DNA of 64,000 nt from Lachnospiraceae bacterium UBA7143 (GTDB taxonomy: Bacteria > Bacillota > Clostridia > Lachnospirales > Lachnospiraceae). Positions within the stretch are counted from its first letter, which is position 1. Each line of letters starts with the position of its first letter. The translations under genes were made by a program, and so were the position numbers. Below the pieces are notes generated by a model. That model had not been told where the DNA came from and searched no databases. It saw only the letters and a program-made list of their open reading frames with translations. The DNA is taken from contig DKWV01000003.1 of NCBI GenBank assembly GCA_002491905.1, positions 15,505-79,504 of the forward strand, given 5' to 3'. Shown here piece by piece: positions 1-10,710 of the stretch.

Positions 1-3000
1 CACCACCCGGCTTCGCACCGTCTCCCGGTTTCACGCCGGTCCCCGGCGTCGTACCGCCGGGCTGACTGCCTCCCGTATCATCACCGGGAGGCGGCGTCTC
101 CCCACCGGGATTGTTGTTTTCGCCGTCCTCTTTCTTCTTATCATCCTCTTTCGGCGGGCTGTATTTTTTGACCGTCTTCACCACAATTTCCGACGCGAAA
201 GCCGTATCCGTCGATGCATACCGAATCTCGTAATCACCGGGCGCAAGGTCCGTGACTTCCTCCCCTGTAACAGAAATCCACTCCGTGCTGCCCGCTTTTC
301 TGTACTGCATGGTTGTGTCCGTCTGCGTCAGTTTTCCGTTGTTTCCGTTCTTTCTGCTCTCGGCCTTCGGCTTCACCTGCTCCGGCCCCGCCGGACGGTC
401 CGGCACGGGCAATAACTGGGGATTGCTGTCTCCCTTATCCGTCCCGTTTCCTCTCTTAATAATCGAAATCGTTTCACCAAACCACTCTCCGTCCATCGGC
501 ACGGAACCGTCCGCCGAAGCGGTAAGCTCCCTTCCGGCAATCAGATATGCCGCGCCCGGTGTAAGCCCTGTCAGGGTTTCCGTGCGGTAAGCAATCGCAG
601 CCGCAGGCGTCTCCGCTCTGGGCATCCATTTCGCATAGAGGGTGATATCTCCCTCCACCTTGTCCGCTGTGTCTTCCGCCGCAAAATGCCACCGGTTCGC
701 ACAGGATGACTCTTTAAACCATCCCGCAAAGACCACATCCGCCTTTGTCGGGTCAGCTGGCTTCGCAACCGCCGCCTGCCACGTCAGGCCAGCCACTGGA
801 GAAACACTGCTGCCTCCCTGCGCGTCAAAGGTCACCGTGAGGGTTCTGCCCTCGCCGACCACCGCCTCCGACGTCTTTCCATAGGGCGCAGTCTGCGTTG
901 CAGACAGCCGCACAAGATATTTTCCCGCAGGTACATCTGTGAGATCCCCTACGGCCGCCGTCCATGTCCTGCCGCCGTCCGCACTGTACTCCATAGCCGC
1001 TGTCAGCCCTGTAACCGTTCCATCCTTCTTTCCTTTGATTGTCTCGTCACTCTTTCCAAGGCTCGGCGCAGCGGGACATGCCGCCAGCACAAGGTTCTGG
1101 GGATCGCTGTCCTCTGTATTGACGCCATCGCCCTTCCTTACAATGGTGATTGTCCCGCCAAACCAGTCATCCTCTATGCTGATATTCCCTTCGGCATCCG
1201 CATCTTTGGAAACTTCCGTCCCGTCCGGCAGTTCAATCAGATACCCGGTGTCCGGCAAAAGCCCCGTCAGTTTTTCCCCGGGGTAATCGGGCTCTGCATC
1301 CGGCGTCTGTTCCTTTCCTTTTATCTTTACCGTCACCGTTTTGCTCTCGCTGTTTCCGGCATTATCCACAGCAGTGATCTTCACCTGCACCGTGCCGGCA
1401 AGACCGCTTAATTCACTGATATGGAAACTGCACTCCGTTTTCAGGGCAGCCGCGAAATCTTCCTGCACGGTATGTTCGGCGCCGCCTGAAATCTGCCACT
1501 TTACTTCCCTCAGCCCGGAAGCCGCCGCCGTGCCGTCCTGCACTTTAACCATAAGCTCCGGCGCGGTCTGGTAATAGGCTGCGGAGAGTTCTTCTCCCTC
1601 CGGCGCCGTACCCGCCTGCGTATCTGTGGGCAGACGGTCCGCCTTCACGGTGATCACGGGCTTTTCGCTTTCCACGATCACCCCGATGCCATTCGCGTAA
1701 GCAGTCTTTGTCTCCGACACGTTTCCGGCCTTATCCACCGCCTGTATGTCCCCGATCACGCCCTTGTAATCCGGGTCAATGGCAATCACCGCCGTATAAA
1801 CCGTCCCGGCGTCCGTCTCTCTCTTCTCGATCTTCGCCTCTTTCGTGACCGTCTCCGCACTCTGCATACTGCCGGGCTTCAGCGTGTAGGTCACCCTGGC
1901 AAGCCCGCTTTCTGCCTCCGTCACTGGGATATTGACAAGCAGACTGTCCCTGCGGATGATCCAGTTCCATAGGTTTACATAACCTTCATTGTAGGAGACG
2001 TCTCCCAGCGCCGGCTTCACGGTATCCAGTTTCACGCGGACCGGTTCCGTCTCTGTCGTCAAGCCTGTCGTGTTTACCGCCTTGAAGGTATAGGTATGAT
2101 CTCCCTGCTGCAGTTCTGTATAAGTATCCGTCCCGGACGTGGGAAGCTGCGCCGGACTGCCGCCCGCAAAATCCTTAAGCGCCTCATACGTCCCGCCGTC
2201 CACGGAAACAAGGATCTGTGTGATGCCCTTTGCGTCTGCATAGCGCAGGGTAATCTGCGGTTTCTCCGTATACCACCCGCTCTCCGCACTCTCCGCCGAC
2301 AACTGCGCCGTAATCTCCGGCACGGAGTCCTGTGTCCACCCGGCATACAGTGTGGTATCCTCATAAAGCTGCGTATCAAAATCAAAGGCATTCTGGCACG
2401 CTTCATCCGTATACCAGCCGCCGAAGTGATGCCCCTTTTTCGTCGGGTCGGCAGGCTTTTTCACCTTACACTCGGCCGTCCCGTCCACGCTGCCGCCCGC
2501 ATCGCTTTCTGCGGCATGGGAAGTCCACACAAGCTGGGGCTCCACCGCGCTGCCTCCCCTGCTGTCAAAGGCAGCCTGATGCACATACCGCGTCTCTTCT
2601 GCCGCCGCATCCTCCGCTCTGTTCGCATGGGTACGGCTGTAAAAATGATATGTCCCGGTCTCTTTCACCGTATAGTCCGCCGACAGGACGCCTCTTCCCT
2701 CACTGTCCTTAAGCGCCGTTTCTTCCGCCTGTCCTTCCTTTTTCACCGACAATACGCCGCCGCTTGCGCCAAAGCTGCCGGACTGCGCCGTCAAAGTGAC
2801 GCCCGTCTTCTTCTCCGCCCCCACATTCGGGCCGGTCACGGTAAGCGCCGCCTCTGTGGTATCCAGTTTTACCGTAAACAATGCGCTGGGATCCGACTCA
2901 TTTCGGGCCGCATCCTTCGCCTTGAACCGATAGGTATGGTTCCCCTCCTGCACGCCTTCATAGACATAACCGAAACTGTCATTGCCGGACTGCCCGGTAA

Positions 3001-6000
3001 AACCGCCCACCTTCTTGTATTCACCGCTATCCACGCTCACCCACAGCTCCGTCACACCCACGCCGTCGTGGAGGGTAAGTGGAATCGTCTTCTGCGTATG
3101 CGTCCAGCCTTCCGGCAGCGTTACATCTTCCTGTAATACGGGCGCATCAGGACCAAGATCGTCCACCCAGTATGCGTACAGGTTGTGATCCTGCGCCACC
3201 GTCATCTTTGTGGTGTCCAGAACTTTGTCGCCCTTGCCAAGCTCCTGCGTGTACCACCCCTTAAAGGAATATCCCGTCTTCTCCGGGGCGGGCAGATCAC
3301 CGTAAGCGCCGTCGTAAGTCACCTGCTTCGTCTTTATACTGTCGCCTCCCGTTGCATCCTGATAATTGTATGTGACGGTATACTCGTTCGCCGTCCATTT
3401 CGCGTAGAAGGTCCTGTCGTCCGCATCGGCTGCCGTAAGCTCTGTCACCTTCGTGCCGTCCGCAAACGCCTCATCCGTATACCAGCCGCCAAAGGTGTAA
3501 CCTGTCCTTGTGATCTGCTCCGCCGTGGGCAGAGTCAGTCCCTTGCTGTATGTATATTTCTGGAAAGTAGTCTCATTTGCTATCGTTCCGCCGTTTTTCT
3601 CATAGGTCACCTGATAGGTGTCCGGCGTCCACCCCGCATAGAGGATCTTATTTGCCGTCACTGCGGTGTTGAAATTATAGGCATTGGTGCAGGCAGAATT
3701 GGTGTACCAGCCTTCCACCGTATAGTGCTCCCTGACCGGCGCGCCGTATGTGGGCTTCACAATCTTACCGCCGCTCACCACAAGCCAGGTATCGGTATGG
3801 GGCAGTTCCTCTCCTTCCTCCCGCATATCACTCTGGAATACGCCTTCCCCCGCATTTAACGTAACCTGATAAATTCCCGGCGCAGTCTGCGTCGCCGTCT
3901 TTCCCGCGCCGGAGGTGGCGGTGAAGGTATAGCTCCCCGCCTCGTTGACGCCGGTGTCGGCTTTTAACTGATACTTATAGGGCGTCCCGCTGATGCCCGC
4001 AGCGCTGCCGCGCACCGACATGACGGCGCTGTCTCCCTGCTTTTGGAAGGTGGTTTTGCCGTTCGACGGGCCGTACTTGACTGTCACGGAAAAAACGGCG
4101 TTTGCGCTGTCCGTCTGCGCCGCCTCCAGCGTGATCGTGGGCGCGATCCTGTCCAGACGCAGGGCGCTGCTGTAGCCCTGCACCGTGTTGCCCACACCGT
4201 CCACCGCCTTGTAAAAGAGATAGTTGACCCCATCAGTCAAACCCGAGTTCTCCACCGTGCCGCTGACACTGTCGCCGGTTTTTCCGAGCGAAGTCAATCC
4301 GTCCGTGGGATATGTGCCCTTTGCGGTCACCCACTTGTACTGTAAGCTGGCGATCCCGCTGCCGCTCGTGTCCGTGCCGCTTATGTTGATGGTCGGGGCA
4401 TCCGCCTGCCATGCGGTGGGGACCGCATCCACCGTCACCTTCGGGTTCGTGCGGTCAATTTTTGACACGGTCACTTTCTGCGTCACTGTCTTCGTACCGT
4501 TTGATAACGTAAAGGTGTACTCGCCGTTTGCGGTGGCGGTGTAGCTGTTCCCCGTCACAGTCTGCTCTGTCCCGTCCGGCTTTTTCACTGTTAAGGTCAG
4601 GCTGCCGCTGCCTTTTTTCTCCAATAAAATCGTGCGGCTTCTCGCCCACTGGCTGTTATCCGTATGGGCGGTCAGCTCGAGCTTATTTTCCTGTTCCTGC
4701 TGCTCTTGTGGCGTCACCGTGAAGGAGGTCTTCTCGTAGGCCGCCTCGCCCGTGGTCCTTTTGACTGCCATAGCATGCAGATAATACGTCCCCGCCGTCT
4801 GCGCCGGATTGGTGGCTGTGTAAGTCGTGCCGCCCGCCCTGATCCATCCGGCTGCGGGCATGTTCGCATCCTGCGTCCAGCAGTATTGGAGCAGGTCCGC
4901 ATTCTGCGCGCTGATCTGCGCTTTCGCTACGCCGCCCGCCACGCCGTTATTTGTCAGGGTGAGCTTCGGTGCAGACCCGCCCGTCGTGGCGATGGGCGTG
5001 GAGCCGGACGTACTCGTGTTTGCCGTCCCGACTATATCGCACATATCTTTAATGTAGGAGCTTCCTGTGATGTCGTTTACCTGAATGTCGCCGCCCTTAA
5101 ATTCGGTGGTCACCTTGCCCGTAAAGTACAGCACGTTGGTATCCCCGCCGCCGCTGTAGTCCAAATCACCCGTCACGTTGGTTTTGATTTTTACATTGCT
5201 CAGCGTAGAATTTTGCACATCCACGATCTCATCAAAGACGAGCGCGATGGTGATGTTGTCGCCTATGGCGTAGGCGGTCTGCGCCATCGGCGCGACGCCG
5301 AGCAACTGTGGCTCTTTTGTGTCATAAACCTTCGTATAATCGGTAAAACCTCCCTTCGCCACCCACCATCTGTCCTCACCGCTGCCGTTTGCCGAAAAAT
5401 AGTTGTATACGGTTTCTTTTATAGGGATTTTTACATAACAGGTTCCGTTTTCCGTGAAAAGGCTGCCATCCGCCGCGTTATATGCATGCACCGTATGCCC
5501 TTTTGTTCCATCATCAACGCCACCTCCTGCCTGCATTGTGGGAAAATATTTCGTAACTGTCTTCTCTTCATCCGCATACTCTTTAACATCAAAAACCGCC
5601 GTCCAAAGCGCGTTCCCCGCCACTTTGTCGTCGAGGGCAATCGCCTCACCCGCATAGCTGCCAGCACATTTGGTTTCTGTCCCCGCATTATCCGGCGCAT
5701 GGGTGCCCAGCCATGCATGTTCCCACCCTTCCTCGTCTACATGCACCTTCATTTCATAACGGTACAGATAAGCCTCAGCCGTTTCCTCTATATAAGAAGT
5801 CACATAATATCTGGAAGCACCACGCATTGAATAACAAAAGTTATCTTTATTTGGGTTTGTATTTTGTTCTCTGTTGCTTCTCCATATCACATCTCCGGCA
5901 GATCCCCCGCTGTGGTCCGTGACCCAGCTTTTCACCGCCGCTATCGGATCTCTGTTTTCTTCTGTGTAATTCCTCCTGTTGACTGTGTTGTAATTCTTCA

Positions 6001-9000
6001 TCGTCCGCACCGCCGTCCCGGTCGAAATCGTCGCGCCGCCGATGGGACGGTAAATTTCCAGTGAATACGTCCTGTCGTCATTGGAATACGCCGTAGCCAC
6101 TTTCCCGCCATAGACGCTTGTCACCCCTTTTTCCGTCACAGTGACCGTTATACTGCCGCTGCCGTTAAAGGTCAGCAGCCCCGTCTTATGCTCAAAGTGG
6201 GTGCCTCCTATCGCGGAGCCGTTCACCGTGCGGTAAAACACCATCTGCTCTCCCACGCCGCCCGCAAGCGTCACGGTAAAGGTGTTGTCCCCGTTATTTT
6301 TCACAGAAAACTGCCCCATGTTGCCGGTCTTGCCAAAGGAGACGGCATTGCTGTAGACCACATTTCCTCCCGCCGTCTTCACATAGGCGCGCCCGTAGTA
6401 AGTGACCGTCTTAGTCAACCCCGTGGCGGCGACGGATATCTTCTGATTTGCCGCCGTCACCGGGGACGTTGTTTTCGCGCTGCCGCTGTTTAAGGACAGG
6501 GTCGGGCTGCCCATGATGCCCCACACGAAGCCGGTCTCCGTAATCCGCTCGCTGCCCGCCTCTAAGAGCGTGGCGGACAGGGTATACTCGCAGTCCTTTC
6601 CGCTAATCTCCGCGGCAGTCGGCGTGTCGATGGCAATCCCCTTCTCCACCGTCACCAGCGCGTCCTCCGAGGGAATCCGAAACTCCGTATGCCCGCTTGC
6701 CCACACCTCGCACCGGTAGGTATACTCGCCGGAAACGCCCGTCACTGCTTCGGGCAGTGTATAGACTGCGCCCGTGGCTCCTTTTACCTCCTCGTAAGCA
6801 CCGTTCTTTTTCTGATACCACTGGTACTGGCAGGTATAGCTATTCCCGTCCCTGGAGGACACCGACACGGAGAGACTGCCCGTCCCATTCTGCGGTATCA
6901 CGATATTGTCGGGACCTGTAATCTGCAGGGGAGAAGTGATCACCTGAAAGACAGCCGCCTGCGGATCGCTGCTCATCTTCTTCCCCGCTTTGTCCGCTAC
7001 GGCCGCACTGTTGATGCCGATGGTATATTTCCCCGGTGTAAAGCTGCCGCTCTGCTGCGCCTCCACCGTGTAGCGCACCGTCAGCTCCCTCGTGCCCTGC
7101 CCGGAGACGATCTGCGCCCCGCCAATCAGCAGAGACGCCCCGTTTTCATCCGTCACGGTCACATCGTCCGTGCCGATCGTGGCTTCATCTATGACCCCGT
7201 TTGACGACCGGTCGGAACCGCTGTAGGTGACGGTAAAGCTGTAGTCGCCAAGCGCCGCCACATGGTCCTTCGCATCCACGCTGGCAGTCGGGCTTCCGCC
7301 AAATCCCAGATTCGGGTTCCTGTTGCTAAGCACCGTCTCCTGGTTTTTTCTGGCATCCAGCAGCCACCTTACAATCCACGCCTTCGTGTCCGCCCTCTCC
7401 TGAGCGGTTCCTTTCCACCTAAAGCTATAGCGGTCAGTCAGAGGATCGAAACAGTTTATATCGCTAATCACCATAATTCTTCCCTTGCCTGCCGCCTGAT
7501 CCACCATCCACGCCTGACCCTTAAGCATAAGCACCGGCTCCGCACTTCCGCTGTAGATAATCGGCGCAACACAACAACAGTAAAGGCTCTCCTTTACATC
7601 CTGTGTCAGGGCGTTTTCCGGCATATCGGCAGACCCCCTGGCAATATGGTCATCCCTCCCATAAAGTTCGTTATCAATCCGAAAATTAGCGTCCAGCTTT
7701 TCCGCCGCCTCCGACAATATACTATTTTCTTGGGCAGCGTACCCTGCATGTTCCCCGATCATAACAATCCGTCCGCCGCCCGCAAGGAAGTCCCTCATCA
7801 GGGAGATGTCACTGTCATTTGGGGCAATCAATGGCAAAACCAGAAGCAGAAGCCCGATGCCGTCCATATCGCTCTCGGACAAATGCTGTTCCTTTTCGTC
7901 TAACTTGATCTGTACGCCGTACCCTGCATCCAAAAAGACCTGAGCCAAGTCTCCCGAATATGCACTCATTGACGTATATTTGCTCTCTTTAATCCCTGTC
8001 GAGAAAATCAGCACATCCTTCCCGCCCGCCGCTGTCATCAGCATGTCTTCCCCGGAAAAGAGCGCAAGCAGCGCGAACAGTTTTTTGGCATCCACCATCT
8101 CCCGCCACTCCCCGGGAAAACCGTCGTAGGTGTCCAAGAGAGCGCCAAGCTGCTCATAGAGCGCGTCGATCTCCTCCGTACTCATCTGAGAGATCCCCGC
8201 AGCCAGCCCCGCAAGGGCCTCCTCCACTTCCTCCGCCTCCGGCAGGGCGTCGATCTGCTCCTGCAGTTCGCAGACCGGGCAGACCTCCCCCGCCTTCACG
8301 ATGCCGTGGCCGCAGTCCGCGCCCATTCCCACGCGCACTCTGATTTCCGGCAGACTGACATCCTCCGCCAGCGCATACGTCTCCGGCAGGATAGGCGTAA
8401 AGACATAGCTTCCCTGTGTATCGCCATCGTACGCCGGCGCGCTCTCCCATACCACCTCTATAGAGACAGGCTCCATTATATCGGCCTCCGCGGCCTCGAC
8501 CTTGAGAGGCGACAGAATACCCGCCAGCCACGACGTTACCGCGTGTGTCATTCTGTCCCAAAATGTTTCCCGCGGCAGCATGCCACCGGCGGATGCCGTG
8601 TCAGCCCCCGCTCCCTGTTCCTGCTCTGTACTTTTCGCATTTTCTTCCGCTGCGCCCGGATTCTCTCCGCCGACTGTTTCCGCTTCACCGCCGCCGGCAT
8701 TTTCTCCGCCGCCCGTTTCGTCGCTGCCGGGGTTCTCTCCGCCGCCTGCTTCCTCGCTGCCGGAGTGCTCCTTATCACCCGTTCCGTCCCCGCCATCGGT
8801 GTTTTCTTCACCTGTCACATCTCCGCTGCCGGGGTTTCCCTTATCACCCGTTCCATCTCCGGGATTCTCTTCCCCGCCTGTTCCGTCTCCGGGATTCTCT
8901 TCTTCGTCCGGTCCGTCTCCGGGGTTTTCGCTCCCGCCTGTTTCGTCCTTATCGTCCTCCGGGTCGGGGGCTTCAGGACTTTCGACCCCTCCCCCTTCCT

Positions 9001-9291
9001 TTTCGGCATCTTCCGAAAGGACATACGCCTTTAGCGTATCGGGCAGAGCCAGTTTAGAAAGCGGCGTCCCTACCGCGACTGTGCGGTCCGCCGTTTCCTC
9101 CGAAAGCGGCACAAAGCCCGTTATGACGCGGGATTCCTCCCCCTGTTCGGCCCGCACCGCGAGAACGCCCGCGAACTCCGACTGTCCAGTCAATATCATG
9201 GCAAACGCCAGAATACCCGTCAGAATACGCCGACCTGTCTTCTCTCTCCTCTTATTGCCGCCGCTGTTGTGATCGGTTCCTCTCCTGTTCA
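1..9291 (-). CDS. Giant secreted multidomain surface protein (3' end outside window; apparent frameshift near start)
   Basis: Reading from 9291 towards position 1 gives about 3,097 codons with no stop seen after codon 18, and the gene continues past the edge. In order: a basic n-region and hydrophobic signal core (about 9235-9195), an acidic Gly/Pro/Glu/Asn tandem-repeat spacer (about 8965-8640), a domain like the class I glutamine-amidotransferase fold (about 8030-7340), Ig-like and Calx-beta-like modules, five InlB B-type repeats ending in YAGW, YAKW or YAYW (about 3870-3637, 3630-3400, 3390-3165, 2585-2335, 830-617), then a Pro/Lys/Asp-rich wall-spanning stretch (170-1). ATG 9291 has an AAGGAG site, but its frame ends within about 22 codons. 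One extra A in the A3 run at 9240-9242 would join it to the long frame. Family knowledge: B-repeat proteins are wall-anchored adhesins of Gram-positives. The anchor itself is not visible. Substrate unknown. Confidence 0.85.
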
Positions 9292-9343
9292 TAGCAACTC
9301 TCACTCCTTCTGTCCATATCATGCCGTAAATGTTTGTAAATGT

Positions 9344-9349
9344 ATTATA
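9344..9349 (-). promoter_or_regulatory. Putative -10 box of the surface-protein gene
   Basis: A perfect TATAAT on the minus strand lies 52 bases upstream of ATG 9291. At 17-bp spacing the -35 position reads only CTCTTT, so this looks like a weak promoter that would need an activator. Confidence 0.45.
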
Positions 9350-9377
9350 TATGGAAAAAAGGAGAAAAAGAGAGTCT

Positions 9378-9411
9378 GGCAGATTTGGTCGGTTTTTAGG
9401 CAGATTTGGTC
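9378..9411 (-). promoter_or_regulatory. Pair of 13-bp direct repeats with 21-bp period, operator-like
   Basis: GGCAGATTTGGTC occurs at 9378-9390 and again, identical, at 9399-9411. The 21-bp period puts both copies on the same helical face, just upstream of the weak -35 of the surface-protein gene. This geometry is typical of LytTR-type response-regulator sites. The regulator is not in the window. Confidence 0.5.
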
Positions 9412-9481
9412 AAAAAATTTTTCAAGAAACATATTGACATCGTCTACTGAAAACTTTGTTTAACGCCTTCTCCTCAAACGC

Positions 9482-10666
9482 TCAGATACAAAACGCCGCG
9501 TACAACGGCACCGTCTTTTTGTCGTCCTCAAACCCGAAATTCTTTGTGGAGAGCTTGATGGCATAGGAGGGATGATACGTGTCCATATACACCTTCAGGC
9601 TCTTCGCCCTGACATTGTCCGCGGATTTGACCTCAATGGGAATCAGTTTTCCCTCCCGCTGGATCACAAAATCAATCTCCGCTCCCCGCGGCGACTCCCA
9701 GTAATAGGTCGTATATCCGTTCCTCACAAGCTGCACATTGACATAGTTTTCCGTCATGCCGCCCTTGAAATCGTCAAGCTCCTCCACCATATAGAGAATA
9801 TCGTCGGGCAGCAGCTCCTTTTTCGCGCAGAGCAGCCCGGGATCTGATACATAAATCTTAAACGCGTCAATATCCCTGTAATTTTCAAGCGGCTTTTTCA
9901 CCTGCTCCACCCGGTAAACCTGCGATACGATACCTGAGAGCGCAAGCCATTCAATGGCGTTTTCATATTCGGCGGCGCGCCCGCCCTTCTTCAACAGCTT
10001 ATACTGGAAACGGGTATTCTTCCGGGAAAGCTGAACGGTGATGTTATCGTAGGCAAGCCGCGTCTTCTTGATCTCATTCAAATGATTGTACTTGCTCATA
10101 TCATTCAGGTAGCTTGTCAGAATCGTATCCTGCGTATGTCTGACCAGCGTGTAATCCCCCGTCTCGGCAAACTGTTTCACACACTCCGGCATTCCGCCCA
10201 CCACAAGGTACTGCCTGTAACGCAGCAGCGCCGCGTCATGCAGCGCCGCGGGCATAGGCGTATCCGCCGCGAAGCATTCCCTGATTCTCGAAACCACATC
10301 CGCCTCATCCATAGCCAGCAGAAATTCCTCCATATCCATGGGATACAGCGTCCTGATATCCACCTTGCCGACCGGGAAGGAAAACTGCGAGCGGTTTACC
10401 GCTACACCAAGCAGACTTCCCGCCACGATAATATGATAATCGGGCGCCTCCTCGCAGAAATATTTCAGCGAAGCAAGCGCCCTCTCACACAACTGTATTT
10501 CGTCGAACACGACAAGCGTCCGCTCTTTCACGATCGTCTGGCCCGCAAGGTGCGACAGAATGGGCACAAGATATGCGGGACTTATGTTTTCCGCAAAAGT
10601 CTCGACCAGTTTCGGATTCGTGCAAAAATCAATATATTCTTCTCCTATTTTTACACTAAAATGCAC
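9482..10666 (-). pseudogene. AAA_14/DUF4143 ATPase, 5'-truncated (no Walker A)
   Basis: The readable frame begins at GTG 10666, with an in-frame TAA two codons upstream. It encodes the later part of an AAA_14/DUF4143 protein: a Walker B segment (TLVVFDEIQ, about residue 50), AGSLLGV, the YPMDMEEF segment, and a C-terminal DUF4143 nuclease-like region with EIDFVI and IPIEVK. Intact relatives I know start about 55 residues earlier with a GARRVGKS-like P-loop. That part is absent, and the beta-mannosidase 3' end lies 45 bases away. So an N-terminal deletion is likely and ATP binding should be lost. Such proteins are common, poorly understood mobile ATPases, sometimes described as toxin-like. A short expressed remnant cannot be excluded. 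Confidence 0.8.
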
Positions 10667-10710
10667 GAATTATTTTCATTTTTCTACATTATATTACACT
10701 TTTGATGTAC

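Noticed and set aside
2096..5830. Long plus-strand open frames (for example 2096-3136, 3185-3859 and 4664-5830)
   Set aside because: They lie antisense to the giant surface-protein gene, have Arg/Pro/Cys-rich compositions typical of shadow frames, and lack ribosome sites and recognisable domains.
8640..8965. Repeat array in the left part, CRISPR-like at first glance
   Set aside because: The units are short degenerate codon repeats (Glu-Asn-Pro-Gly-Asp/Ser-Gly type) inside the coding frame, with no unique spacers.
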